DNA of 64,000 bases from positions 30,316 to 94,315 of the forward strand of contig NZ_FOPZ01000013.1 in assembly GCF_900113615.1 (NCBI RefSeq). The letters are read 5' to 3'. The position numbers and the translations under genes were made by a program. Shown piece by piece: positions 25,089 through 35,300 of the stretch; the stretch's first letter is position 1, and the number at the start of each line of letters is the position of its first letter. Below the pieces are notes generated by a model that made no database searches, was not told the DNA's origin, and saw only the letters and a list, made by a program, of their open reading frames with translations. Source of the DNA: Halorubrum aquaticum (lineage in GTDB: Archaea > Halobacteriota > Halobacteria > Halobacteriales > Haloferacaceae).

Positions 25089-26522
25089 TCAGTCGCCGCC
25101 GTCGCCGAGTCCGTCGTGAACGCTCGTCTCCGCCCGACGGAGCACCTCACGGGTCGGGAGGTCCGTCTCGGCGGCGACCGCCGCCGCCTCGTCGTACTCG
25201 GCGCTCACGTCGTAGACGTCGCCGTCGGCGGTCGCGGCCACCTTCACCGACACCGCGTGGTCGACCCCGTCGATCGAGAGCGTCGCGGTCTCGAAGGAGC
25301 GCTCGGCGATCCAGCGATGGCTCGCCCCCGCCTGCCGCACGCCGAGGGTGCCGGTCTCCCGGGCGAGCCGCTCGGCCACCGCCGCCGCGTCCGCCGGCTT
25401 ACAGACCACCTTCACGAGATGTCCGGGACGGGACTTCTTCATCGTCGTCGGCACGACCGTCACGTCGCGAGCGCCCGCCTCCGCGAGCGACTCCTGGAGC
25501 CCGCCGAGCACCTCCGGCGCGGCGTCGTCGAGGTTGGTCTCCAACACCACGATGTCGTCGTGAACGAGCCCCTCGGAACCGGTATCGGGGCCGTGCCCGT
25601 GGACGTGCCCCGTCTCTTCATCGTCGTTTCCCGTCGTCTCCACGCCGTCGCCGACGACCGCGCGGAGCACGTTCGGGTGGCGCTCGAAGGTCGCGTCGCC
25701 GGCCCCGTACCCCGCGCCCTCGACGCGGAGTTCCGGGAGCGCGTCGACGCCCTCGGCGACGGCCCCGAGGATCGCCGCGCCGGTCGGCGTCAGGAGTTCG
25801 CGGTCGATCGGACCGCCGACGAGCGTGAGACCGGCACGTTCGGCGATCCCGACGACCGCCGGAGCCGGGACCGGGTAGACGCCGTGGGCCATCTCCACCT
25901 CCCCGCCGCCGACCGCCAGGGGCGTGGTGACGACCCGGTCGACGTCGAGGTCGTCGAGGAGCAGCGCCGCGCCGACGACGTCGGCGACGGCGTCGTCCGC
26001 GCCCACCTCGTGAAAGGCGGTGTCCTCGAGGTCGGTTCCGTGCGTCGACGCCTCCGCCCGCCCGAGCAGTTCGAAGGCCTCGAGCGCGGTCGCCTCGACC
26101 GCCGCGGGGAGCCCCATCGACTCGACGACGTCGACGACCTCCGGGTAGGTTCGATGGATGCCGGCCCCCTCGGCGTGGGTGTGGTCGTGGTCGTGATCGT
26201 GTCCGTGGTCGTGATCGTGTCCGTGGTCGTGATCGTGTCCGTGGTCGTGATCGTGTCCGTGTCCGTGACTGTGACCGTGTCCCGACTCGTGGTCGTGAGC
26301 GTGAGCGTCGCGATCGGCGTCGTCTCCGCCGTCCTCCTCGAGGAGCACGTCGACGGTCGTCGCCCGGATCCCGTTTTTCACCGTCTCACCGACCTCGTAA
26401 CGGACCGGGAGGCGTTCCTCGACCGGGTCGAGCACCGCGGCGTCGGCACCGGCCGCGATCAGCGCGGCACAGGTCATGTCGCCGGCCGCGCCGGTCCGAC
26501 CGTCGAAAGCGAGCGTACGCAT
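25089..26522 (-). CDS. larC: Nickel-pincer cofactor biosynthesis protein LarC
   Basis: The 477-residue protein matches LarC, the CTP-dependent cyclometallase that inserts nickel into the pyridinium pincer cofactor of lactate racemase. It begins MRTLAFDGRTGAAGDM and contains TAFHEVGADDAVADVVG, LLTPTGAAIL, VVLETNLDDAAPEVLG and VPTTMKKSRPGHLV. A long His/Asp-rich insert, HGHDHD repeated, sits at about residues 75-120 and would bind nickel. No larA, larB or larE is nearby. An alternative start 12 bases upstream is a GTG and is less likely given the TATA box at about 26546-26552. Confidence 0.94.
   Translation of the reverse strand: MRTLAFDGRTGAAGDMTCAALIAAGADAAVLDPVEERLPVRYEVGETVKNGIRATTVDVLLEEDGGDDADRDAHAHDHESGHGHSHGHGHDHDHGHDHDHGHDHDHGHDHDHDHTHAEGAGIHRTYPEVVDVVESMGLPAAVEATALEAFELLGRAEASTHGTDLEDTAFHEVGADDAVADVVGAALLLDDLDVDRVVTTPLAVGGGEVEMAHGVYPVPAPAVVGIAERAGLTLVGGPIDRELLTPTGAAILGAVAEGVDALPELRVEGAGYGAGDATFERHPNVLRAVVGDGVETTGNDDEETGHVHGHGPDTGSEGLVHDDIVVLETNLDDAAPEVLGGLQESLAEAGARDVTVVPTTMKKSRPGHLVKVVCKPADAAAVAERLARETGTLGVRQAGASHRWIAERSFETATLSIDGVDHAVSVKVAATADGDVYDVSAEYDEAAAVAAETDLPTREVLRRAETSVHDGLGDGGD
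26189..26260 (-). repeat. Four tandem 18-bp repeats encoding the His-rich insert
   Basis: Plus-strand unit GGTCGTGATCGTGTCCGT occurs four times in a row (26189-26206, 26207-26224, 26225-26242, 26243-26260). On the coding strand it encodes a six-residue His/Asp/Gly unit of LarC. Confidence 0.95.
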
Positions 26523-26787
26523 GGGGACACGCACACGGTCGAGAGATAAAGAGCCGTCCCACTCGTCCCGTCCCGGCCCCGGTCGCCAACCGGGGGCGTG
26601 GGGACGGATCGGCGGCCACTACACCGGGTATCAATCAGATCTCGAGAACGATCCGGGATCCGTGAGCGTCGCGGAAACGCCGAAGGAAGTCCCTCTCGAC
26701 GCGTCGATCGATCAGGGACGTTCAGTATGTCTGTCCGTTGTGATTTCCGAACACCTAAGCCCGAAGTGGCCGAGTCGGGAGGTAACG

Positions 26788-28764
26788 ATGGACCACCCAG
26801 GCCCGCCGCAGTTCGCCGCCGTCGGCGACGTGGTACAGTTAGCGCCTCGCGATCCGGACCCCGAGGCCACCTACCGGTGGACGGTCACCGAGGCCCCGAT
26901 AGCGAGCGAAGCGACCGTCGGCGACGGGGCGGTCGAGGAGTTCGTTCCGGACGCGCCCGGCCGATACAGGGTGACGCTCGAGACTCCCGCGGAGCGCCAC
27001 CACCTGACGGTCAGGGCGTTCCCGGGCGATCGCCGCCCGACCGGCGAGGGCGCCGGGACCGGCATCGCCGGCCGGAGCGGGTACAGCGGGCAGAGCGGAT
27101 ACAGCGGACGGAGCGGCTCCGCCCGCAAGAGCGGCGGGCAGAGCGGCTTCGCCTCGGGTTCCGGGTCGGGCGCACGAGAGGATCCGTCCGGGCACGACGA
27201 GGGGCGGCCGCGCGTCCGGCTCGACGCCGAGATCGACGGCGAGGTGGCGGTCGTCCGCGCGACCCCGACGCCGCACCCGGACTCGTCACGGAACGCCGCC
27301 GACCTCGACGTGGAGTTCCTCCTCGACGACCGCGACGGCGTGACCCGCGGCGACGTGACGGTCGAGGGCCGCGAGCTTCGCGTCCCGCTCGCGGCGATCG
27401 ACGATCGGGTCCGCGTCCACGGGGTCGCCGTCGGCGCGAGCTACAGCGTCGCCGACGCGGTGAGCGTCGATCGGCTCGGAGACGGGGAGGACCTCGGCGT
27501 CACGCGGCTCAACGACCCGCCGGAGTGGGCAGGGGACGCCACCCTCTACGAGATATACGTCCGCGGCTACGCGGCCGACGACGAGGCGGCGGAAACCACC
27601 TTCGAGGCGCTCGAGAACCGGCTCGACTACCTCGAGGACCTCGGCGTGGACACGCTGTGGCTCACGCCGGTGCTCCAACACGACGGCGCCCCCCACGGAT
27701 ACAACATCACGGACTTCTTCTCGATCGCCGACGACCTCGGCGACCGCGACGACTACGAGGCGTTCGTCGACGCGGCCCACGACCGCGGGATGCGGGTGCT
27801 CTTCGACCTGGTGTTGAACCACTCCGCGCGCGATCACGAGTGGTTCCAGGACGCCTACCGGAACCCGGAGTCGCCGTACCGCGACCGCTACGAGTGGCAG
27901 GAGTCCGGCGAACCGGGCACCTACTTCGACTGGGAGCTGATCGCCAACTTCGATTTCACCAGCCTCGAGGTCCGCCGACACCTGCTCGACGCGGCCGACA
28001 CGTGGGCGTCGGTCGCCGACGGCTTCCGGTGTGACATGGCGTGGGCTGTCCCCGAATCGTTCTGGAGGGAACTCAGAGAGCGTCTCAAGGCGGAGGACCC
28101 CGAGTTCCTGCTGTTGGACGAGACGATCCCGTACATCGCCGACTTCCACGAGGGGATGTTCGACGTCCACTTCGACACCACGCTGTATTTCACCCTGCGA
28201 CAGGTCGGTCGTGGGCACGAACCCGCCGAATCGGTTCTCGACGCGGTCGAGGGGCGAGCACGCTCCGGCTTCCCGGACCACGCCGCGTTCATGCTGTATC
28301 TGGAGAACCACGACGAGACCCGGTACATCGTCGAGTGCGGCGACGACGCCGCGAAGGCCGCCGCCGGCGCGCTGTTCACCCTCCCGGGGGTACCGATGCT
28401 CTACGGCGGCCAGGAGCTCGGACAGCGGGGCAACCGCGACCCGCTCGCGTGGGACCACGCTCGCGAGGACGTCCGGGCCCACTACGACGACCTCCTCGCG
28501 CTTCGAGAGGAGCACCCGGTCCTCGGGTCCGCCGGGGACCTCGCTCGCGTCGACTACGAGACGGACGCCCCCGACGACGTCGTCGCCTTCGCTCGCGAGA
28601 GCGAGGACGCGAGCTACGTCGTCCTGCTCAACTTCGGGACCGAACCGACCACCGTCGGGATCGACGAGACGGTGGACGCGACCGACCTCGTCTCCGGCGA
28701 GTCGCGGGCGGCGGCTGGCGGACTGACCGTCGAGGACGTGGCGGTCTTCGAGGTCGCGGACTGA
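26788..28764 (+). CDS. GH13 alpha-amylase-family glycosidase
   Basis: This 658-residue protein has an N-terminal beta-sandwich (about 1-75), a Gly/Ser-rich linker of YSGxSG units (about 90-130), a second beta domain, and the catalytic barrel from about residue 250. Catalytic residues are D416 in GFRCDMAW (nucleophile), E445 in LLDETI (acid/base) and D509 in ENHDETRY. VLFDLVLNHS is the first conserved region. No signal peptide is visible, so it should act inside the cell on maltodextrins or starch products, like MalA-type neopullulanases. GGAGGT just upstream of ATG 26788 supports the start. Confidence 0.93.
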   Translation: MDHPGPPQFAAVGDVVQLAPRDPDPEATYRWTVTEAPIASEATVGDGAVEEFVPDAPGRYRVTLETPAERHHLTVRAFPGDRRPTGEGAGTGIAGRSGYSGQSGYSGRSGSARKSGGQSGFASGSGSGAREDPSGHDEGRPRVRLDAEIDGEVAVVRATPTPHPDSSRNAADLDVEFLLDDRDGVTRGDVTVEGRELRVPLAAIDDRVRVHGVAVGASYSVADAVSVDRLGDGEDLGVTRLNDPPEWAGDATLYEIYVRGYAADDEAAETTFEALENRLDYLEDLGVDTLWLTPVLQHDGAPHGYNITDFFSIADDLGDRDDYEAFVDAAHDRGMRVLFDLVLNHSARDHEWFQDAYRNPESPYRDRYEWQESGEPGTYFDWELIANFDFTSLEVRRHLLDAADTWASVADGFRCDMAWAVPESFWRELRERLKAEDPEFLLLDETIPYIADFHEGMFDVHFDTTLYFTLRQVGRGHEPAESVLDAVEGRARSGFPDHAAFMLYLENHDETRYIVECGDDAAKAAAGALFTLPGVPMLYGGQELGQRGNRDPLAWDHAREDVRAHYDDLLALREEHPVLGSAGDLARVDYETDAPDDVVAFARESEDASYVVLLNFGTEPTTVGIDETVDATDLVSGESRAAAGGLTVEDVAVFEVAD

Positions 28765-28894
28765 CCGATCGGCCCGCCAACGGAACCACGACCCGCCGGC
28801 CGGACGTGTCCGCTTCCCCGGCGAAAACGCACGGTGGCGACGGGGTTTTAAACGCAGGGCGTATACCATGACATAAGATGACATGCCGCACTAC

Positions 28895-28914
28895 GGGCGG
28901 CCGACGGGCCGCCC
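28895..28914. promoter_or_regulatory. Hairpin in the region upstream of cdc48
   Basis: GGGCGGCC (28895-28902) and GGCCGCCC (28907-28914) form a perfect 8-bp stem with loop GACG, about 80 bases before the cdc48 start. A TTTTAAAC box at about 28845-28852 precedes it. Confidence 0.6.
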
Positions 28915-28993
28915 GGCCGGTGGAGCGGACCCCTCGGAGCAACAGGCTTATTCCCGAACCGAGTGCAGGTACGGCTATCCCCCGCGAGGAACC

Positions 28994-31216
28994 ATGAACG
29001 AAGTCCAACTCGAAGTGGCGAAGGCGTACCCGAACGACTCGGGGCGCGGCATCGCACGGCTCGACCCCGACACGCTGTTACACCTCAAGCTCTCGCCCGG
29101 CGACATCATCGAGATCGAGGGCGCGGAGACGACCGCCGCGAAGGTGTGGCGCGCGGACCGGCAGGACTGGAACACCGACACGGTCCGCGTCGACGGATTC
29201 ACCCGCCAGAACGCCGACGTGGGTATCGGCGAGCGCGTCACCATCCGGAAGGCCGAAGCCGAGAAGGCCGACAAGCTCGTGCTGGCCCCGCCCGAGGAGG
29301 CGTCCGTCCAGTTCGGCTCCGACGCCGCCGGCATGGTGAAACGCCAGATCCTCAAGCGGCCGGTCGTCGAGCGCGACATCGTCCCCGTGATGTCCTCGAC
29401 GAACCACCCGTTCATGCGCTCGCCGGGCCAAGCGATCCCGCTCATCGCCGTCGAGACCGAGCCCGACGGCGTCTGTCTGATCACGGAGGACACCGAGGTC
29501 GAGCTCCGCGAGGAGCCGATATCCGGCTTCGAGAAGACCGGTAGCGGGATCACCTACGAGGACATCGGCGGGCTCCAGAGCGAGATCCAGCGCGTCCGCG
29601 AGATGGTCGAGCTCCCGATGAAACACCCGCAGATCTTCTCGAAGCTCGGGATCGAGCCCCCGCAGGGCGTGCTGCTCCACGGCCCGCCGGGCACCGGGAA
29701 GACCCTCCTGGCCAAGGCGGTCGCCAACGAGACCAGCGCCTCGTTCTTCTCGATCGCCGGCCCGGAGATCATCTCGAAGTACTACGGCGAGTCCGAACAG
29801 CAGCTCCGGGAGATCTTCGAGGACGCCAAGGAGGAGTCGCCCTCGATCGTCTTCATCGACGAGCTCGACTCCATCGCGCCGAAACGCGAGGACGTGACCG
29901 GCGAGGTCGAACGCCGCGTCGTCGCCCAGCTCCTGACGATGATGGACGGGCTGGAGACCCGCGGACAGGTGGTCGTGATCGGCGCGACCAACCGCGTCGA
30001 CAGCGTCGACCCCGCGCTCCGCCGCCCGGGGCGGTTCGACCGCGAGATCGAGATCGGCGTCCCCGACGAGGTCGGCCGCAAGGAGATCCTCCAGATCCAC
30101 ACCCGCGGCATGCCGCTCTCGGACGACGTCTCGTTGGACCACCTCGCCGACGAGACCCACGGCTTCGTCGGTGCCGACGTCGAGAGCCTCACCAAGGAGG
30201 CCGCGATGAAGGCGCTCCGGCGGTACCTCCCCGAGATCGACCTCGACGAGGAGGAGGTCCCGCCGAGCCTCATCGACCGAATGATCGTCAAACGCGACGA
30301 CTTCGCGGGCGCGCTCACGGAGGTCGAACCCTCCGCGATGCGGGAGGTCCTCGTCGAGCTTCCGAAGGTCTCCTGGGACGACGTGGGCGGGTTAACCGAC
30401 GCGAAACAGCAGGTCCAGGAGTCCGTCGAGTGGCCGCTCACGTCCCCCGAGAAGTTCGAACGAATGGGCGTGGAGGCGCCGAAGGGGGTGCTGTTGTACG
30501 GACCGCCGGGGACCGGAAAGACGCTGATGGCGAAGGCGGTCGCCAACGAGACGAACGCGAACTTCATCTCGGTCCGCGGGCCGCAGCTGCTCTCGAAGTG
30601 GGTCGGGGAAAGCGAGAAGGCGATCCGCCAGACCTTCCGGAAGGCCCGGCAGGTGAGTCCGACGGTCATCTTCTTCGACGAGCTCGACAGCCTCGCGCCC
30701 TCGCGCGGTCAGGAGATGGGCAACAACGTCTCCGAGCGGGTCGTCAACCAGCTCCTGACCGAGCTCGACGGGTTGGAGGAGATGGGCGACGTGATGGTGA
30801 TCGGCGCGACCAACCGGCCGGACATGATCGACCCCGCGCTGATCCGCTCGGGTCGGTTCGACCGGCTCGTGATGATCGGCCAGCCCGACCAGGAGGGTCG
30901 CGAGCGGATCCTCGAGATACACACGCATGACACCCCGCTCGCGCCGGACGTCAGCCTGCGGGAGGTCGCGGAGATCACCGACGGCTACGTCGGCTCCGAC
31001 CTCGAGGGGATCGCCCGAGAGGCCGCCATCGAGGCGCTGCGAGACGACGACGACGCCGAGGAGGTGGAGATGAAACACTTCCGGCGGGCGATGGAGTCGG
31101 TTCGCCCGACCATCACCGAGGACATCCTGTCCTACTACGAGGAGGTCGAACGCGAGTTCAAGGGCGGCGGTCGCGACGCGCTCCGGGACACCGGCGGTCG
31201 AGTCGGGTTCCAGTAG
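28994..31216 (+). CDS. CDC48/VAT-type AAA+ ATPase
   Basis: The 740-residue protein is the archaeal CDC48 homologue, a hexameric unfoldase that extracts proteins for degradation by the proteasome. The N-terminal double-psi barrel ([20 protein letters not shown] onward, about 1-185) is followed by ATPase D1 with GPPGTGKT at about 232-239 and IVFIDELD, then D2 with GPPGTGKT at about 505-512 and [11 protein letters not shown] arginines are in [12 protein letters not shown] and [11 protein letters not shown]. The start MNEVQLEV is the usual family start, preceded by GAGGAACC. Haloarchaea usually encode several paralogues. Confidence 0.96.
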   Translation: MNEVQLEVAKAYPNDSGRGIARLDPDTLLHLKLSPGDIIEIEGAETTAAKVWRADRQDWNTDTVRVDGFTRQNADVGIGERVTIRKAEAEKADKLVLAPPEEASVQFGSDAAGMVKRQILKRPVVERDIVPVMSSTNHPFMRSPGQAIPLIAVETEPDGVCLITEDTEVELREEPISGFEKTGSGITYEDIGGLQSEIQRVREMVELPMKHPQIFSKLGIEPPQGVLLHGPPGTGKTLLAKAVANETSASFFSIAGPEIISKYYGESEQQLREIFEDAKEESPSIVFIDELDSIAPKREDVTGEVERRVVAQLLTMMDGLETRGQVVVIGATNRVDSVDPALRRPGRFDREIEIGVPDEVGRKEILQIHTRGMPLSDDVSLDHLADETHGFVGADVESLTKEAAMKALRRYLPEIDLDEEEVPPSLIDRMIVKRDDFAGALTEVEPSAMREVLVELPKVSWDDVGGLTDAKQQVQESVEWPLTSPEKFERMGVEAPKGVLLYGPPGTGKTLMAKAVANETNANFISVRGPQLLSKWVGESEKAIRQTFRKARQVSPTVIFFDELDSLAPSRGQEMGNNVSERVVNQLLTELDGLEEMGDVMVIGATNRPDMIDPALIRSGRFDRLVMIGQPDQEGRERILEIHTHDTPLAPDVSLREVAEITDGYVGSDLEGIAREAAIEALRDDDDAEEVEMKHFRRAMESVRPTITEDILSYYEEVEREFKGGGRDALRDTGGRVGFQ

Positions 31217-31296
31217 GACCCGGACGCGCCACTCGTCGTCGACGCGATCCGGCCCGTTTCCGCGCCTTTTAACCGCCACAATGGCCAAGACGTTCC

Positions 31297-31830
31297 ATGG
31301 CCCAGCCGCGCGTTCCCGGTGGCGACGACCACACGCTGGAGCTCCCGTGCGGCGAGACCGTCGGCCTCGGCGAGTTGGACCTCGGGATGCGGGAGTTCGA
31401 GTGCGACTGCGGCGAGACGCACGCGGTCGTGATGGACGTCCACCCCCCCGAGCGCTTCCTCCCCGATTTCCTCGTCGACGTCCTCCGGGAGGCGATAGAG
31501 ACGACGAGCGAGGAGATGCCCGAGTTCGACACGCCGCACCTCCTCGGCGTCGTCTTGGAGGAGTTCCCCGAATCGGTCGTCACACACGACGCCAGCGGCG
31601 ACGGCGAGGTCGGCTACGCGATGCTGTGGGTCGCCGATTTCGACTCCCGCCGGCTCCACGAGGTGATCGTCGAACTCGTCGTCGAGTTGATGGAACACGC
31701 CGTGAGTCACGCCGAGGACGACGACGCCCTCTCCCGGTTCGAACGGGAGATGATGGAGTTCGACGTCGCCGAGTTCGTCGACCAGTATCGCGCGGAACGC
31801 GACCTCGAGGCCGAGGACCCGTACGCCTGA
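31297..31830 (+). CDS. Conserved haloarchaeal protein (DUF5815-like)
   Basis: A 177-residue acidic protein. Cysteines in LELPCGETV and REFECDCGETHAVV may bind one metal ion; the rest is mostly helical (RFLPDFLVDVLREAI, RRLHEVIVELVVELMEHAV). It resembles a haloarchaeal family I recall as DUF5815, with no known function. CCTTTTA at about 31265-31271 is a TATA-like box about 26 bases before the ATG, so it has its own promoter rather than being read with cdc48. Confidence 0.8.
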   Translation: MAQPRVPGGDDHTLELPCGETVGLGELDLGMREFECDCGETHAVVMDVHPPERFLPDFLVDVLREAIETTSEEMPEFDTPHLLGVVLEEFPESVVTHDASGDGEVGYAMLWVADFDSRRLHEVIVELVVELMEHAVSHAEDDDALSRFEREMMEFDVAEFVDQYRAERDLEAEDPYA

Positions 31831-31951
31831 TCGGCCCCGAACCCGCCGAGACGAATCGGGCGGATCGGTCGGTAGCGAGGCCGTGTGTCCGACACACGTC
31901 CGACTCGTGTCTCACTGAAGCCTATACCGTCGGCGGCCGTACGTAAGACAC

Positions 31952-32158
31952 ATGCACACCCACGAGTACGAGCGGATCCGCGGTGTGCTCGCCGACGCCG
32001 AGGAGCCGTTGACGGCGCGGGAGATCCTGGCGCTCCTGGAGGAGACCGAAGGGATCGACAGCCCGCATCGCGTCGCGACCGTGTTGGGACGGTGGGCGAA
32101 GCGCGGGGAAGTGGACGTGATCGCCGGGCGACCGTACCGCTACGAGTTGAACACGTAG
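31952..32158 (+). CDS. Small winged-helix protein
   Basis: A 68-residue protein whose sequence reads as a compact winged helix: RIRGVLADAEEPLTAREILALLE (helices 1-2), DSPHRVATVLGRWAKRGEV (recognition helix region) and VIAGRPYRYEL (wing). It may bind DNA or act as a protein-interaction wHTH. A CTATACC element at about 31921-31927 is a likely TATA box. It lies 161 bases upstream of carB on the same strand. Confidence 0.75.
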   Translation: MHTHEYERIRGVLADAEEPLTAREILALLEETEGIDSPHRVATVLGRWAKRGEVDVIAGRPYRYELNT

Positions 32159-32241
32159 CGGTCGACTCGTTCTCCCGACCGGTCTCGACACGATACCGAG
32201 GACCAGCCGAGGCGACACCATGACGTATGCGGACGTGTGTC

Positions 32242-32256
32242 TTGCGAAAATCGCAA
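32242..32256. promoter_or_regulatory. Perfect 15-bp dyad upstream of carB
   Basis: TTGCGAAAATCGCAA is a perfect inverted repeat (TTGCGA, AAA, TCGCAA) centred about 71 bases upstream of carB and about 43 bases upstream of its likely TATA box. It has the geometry of a dimeric-regulator operator. Confidence 0.55.
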
Positions 32257-32288
32257 ATAGCCTGCGAGATTCGTACTTTATCGTCGAC

Positions 32289-32295
32289 CTTATTA
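32289..32295 (+). promoter_or_regulatory. TATA box of carB
   Basis: CTTATTA lies 25-31 bases before the carB ATG. A second candidate, CTTTATC, is at 32276-32282. Confidence 0.5.
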
Positions 32296-32319
32296 CGATG
32301 AGCGTACTCCGTCGCGATA

Positions 32320-35300
32320 ATGAGCGAGGACCGCACCATACTGCTCATCGGTAGCGGGCCGATCCAGATCGGACAGGCGGCGGAGTTCGACTACTCCGGG
32401 GCGCAGGCGTGTCGCGCGCTCCAGGAAGAGGGCGCGCGAGTCGTCCTCGTGAACTCGAACCCGGCGACGATCATGACCGATCCCGAGACCGCCGACCGGG
32501 TGTACATCGAACCGATCACCCCCGAGGCGATCGCGGAGGTCATCCGGCTCGAGGAACCGGACGGCGTCATCGCCGGGCTCGGCGGACAGACCGGACTCAA
32601 CGTCACCGCCGAGCTGGCCGAACAGGGGATTCTGGAGGAACACGACGTCGACGTGATGGGGACGCCGCTCGACACCATCTACGCGACGGAGGACCGCGAC
32701 CTCTTCCGCCAGCGGATGGAGAACCTCGGCCAGCCCGTCCCGAAGTCGACGACCATCTCGCTCGACGATGACGAGTCGGTCACCGACTTCGACGAGGGTG
32801 CGCTCCGGGAGCGCGTCCAGGCGGCCGTCGACGAGGTCGGCGGACTGCCCGTCATCGCACGGACGACCTACACCCTGGGCGGGTCCGGTTCCGGCGTCGT
32901 CGACGACTTCGAGGAACTCGTCGAGCGCGTCCGCAAGGGACTCAGGCTCTCGCGGAACGCCGAGGTGCTGATCACCGAGTCGATCTCCGGGTGGGTCGAA
33001 CTGGAGTACGAGGTGATGCGGGACGCCGACGACTCCTGTATCATCATCTGTAACATGGAGAACATCGATCCGATGGGGATCCACACCGGCGAGTCGACGG
33101 TCGTCACCCCCTCACAAGTCATTCCGGACGACGGTCACCAGGAGATGCGGGACGCGGCGCTCGAGGTCATCCGCGATCTGGGCATTCAGGGCGGGTGTAA
33201 CATCCAGTTCGCGTGGCACGACGACGGCACTCCGGGCGGCGAGTATCGCGTCGTCGAGGTGAACCCGCGCGTCTCACGCTCCTCCGCGCTGGCCTCGAAG
33301 GCGACGGGCTACCCGATCGCCCGCGTCACCGCGAAGGTCGCGCTCGGCAAGCGGCTCCACGAGATCGACAACGAGATCACCGGCGAGACGACCGCCGCCT
33401 TCGAGCCCGCCATCGACTACGTGGTGACGAAGGTGCCACGGTGGCCCATCGACAAGTTCGATGACGTCGATTTCGAGCTCGGAACGGCGATGAAATCGAC
33501 CGGCGAGGCGATGTCGATCGGCCGGACGTTCGAGGAGAGCCTCACGAAGGCGCTACGCTCCTCGGAGTACGACCCCGCCGTCGACTTCGCGGAGGTCTCC
33601 GACGGGAAACTCGAAACGGAGTACCTCGAGCGGCCGAGTCCGGACCGCCCGTACGCGATGTTCGAGGCGTTCGACCGTGGCTACAGCGTCGACGACGTGG
33701 TCGATCTCACGGACATCCACCGGTGGTACGTCGAGCGCTTCGAGAACGTCGCCGACGCGACCGCCGCAGCTGCGGAGGGAGACTTCACCGCGGCCGCGAT
33801 GGCCGGCCGGACGAACGCGGAGATCGCCGCGGTCGCCGGTGACGGCGGGACGACCGCCGACGTCGGCGAGGTCGAGTCCACGGTCCCCGAGCGCACGTTC
33901 AAGCAGGTCGACACCTGTGCGGGCGAGTTCGAGGCGTCGACCCCGTACTACTACTCCGCCCGGCTCCCCGAGTTCCTCGCGGGAGCGGACACGGCCGGCG
34001 CGGCCAACGAGGTCCGCGTCGACCCGGACGTGGAGAGCGTCGTCGTCGTCGGCGGCGGCCCGATCCGGATCGGACAGGGCGTTGAGTTCGACTACTGCGC
34101 GGTCCACGCGGTCCGGGCGCTCCGCGAACTCGGGATCGACGCGCACGTCGTCAACAACAACCCGGAGACCGTCTCGACGGACTACGACACCTCCGACGGG
34201 CTCTTCTTCGAGCCGATCTCCGCCGAGGAGATCGCGGACGTGATCGAGACGACGGACGCGGACGGCGTGATGGTCCAGTTCGGCGGGCAGACCTCCGTCA
34301 ACGTGGGCGAACCTCTCAAGGAGGAGATCGAGCGTCGCGGACTCGACTGCTCGGTTCTGGGCACGAGCGTCGAGGCGATGGATCTGGCCGAGGACCGCGA
34401 CCGCTTCAACGTCCTGATGGACGAGATCGGCGTCGACCAGCCGGAGGGCGGGACTGCGACGAGCCGCGAGGAGGCGCTCGATCTGGCCCACCGGATCGGC
34501 TACCCCGTGTTGGTGCGTCCGTCCTACGTGCTCGGCGGGCGCGCGATGCGCGTCGTCGAGGACGACGAGGAGCTCGAACGCTACATCGAGGAGGCGGTCC
34601 GCGTCTCGCCCGACAAGCCGATCCTCGTCGACCAGTTCCTCGCGGACGCGGTCGAGCTCGACGTCGACGCCGTCGCCGACGGCGAGGACGTGCTGATCGG
34701 CGGCGTGATGGAACACGTCGAGAGCGCGGGGGTTCACTCCGGCGACTCCGCGTGTATGATCCCGCCTCGCTCGCTCGGGGACGCGACGCTCGAACGGGTC
34801 CGTGAAGTGACCGAGGACATCGCCCGTGCGCTCGACACCGTCGGACTTCTCAACGTCCAGCTCGCGGTGACCGGCGTCCACGACCCCGACGAGCGCGCCG
34901 AGGTGTACGTTCTCGAGGCGAACCCCCGCTCCTCGCGGACGGTTCCGTTCGTCTCGAAGGCCACGGGCGTCCCGATCGCCAAGCTCGCGGCGAAGGTGAT
35001 GACCGATCGGTCGCTCGCCGACCTCGACGTGGACGAGCAGATCCCCGAACACCGCAGCGTCAAGGAGGTCGTCCTGCCGTTCGACCGGCTACCGGGGTCC
35101 GATCCGCGGCTCGGACCCGAGATGAAATCGACCGGCGAGGTGATGGGGACCGCCCGCTCGTTCGGGAAGGCGTACGACAAGGCACAGGACGCGACCGGCA
35201 AACCGATCCCCGATTCGGGTACTGCCGTCGTCGACCTCTCCGCCGAGGAGTTCCCCGATCCGGACACGGCGGAGGGTGAAGCACTCGTCGAGGGGTTCTC

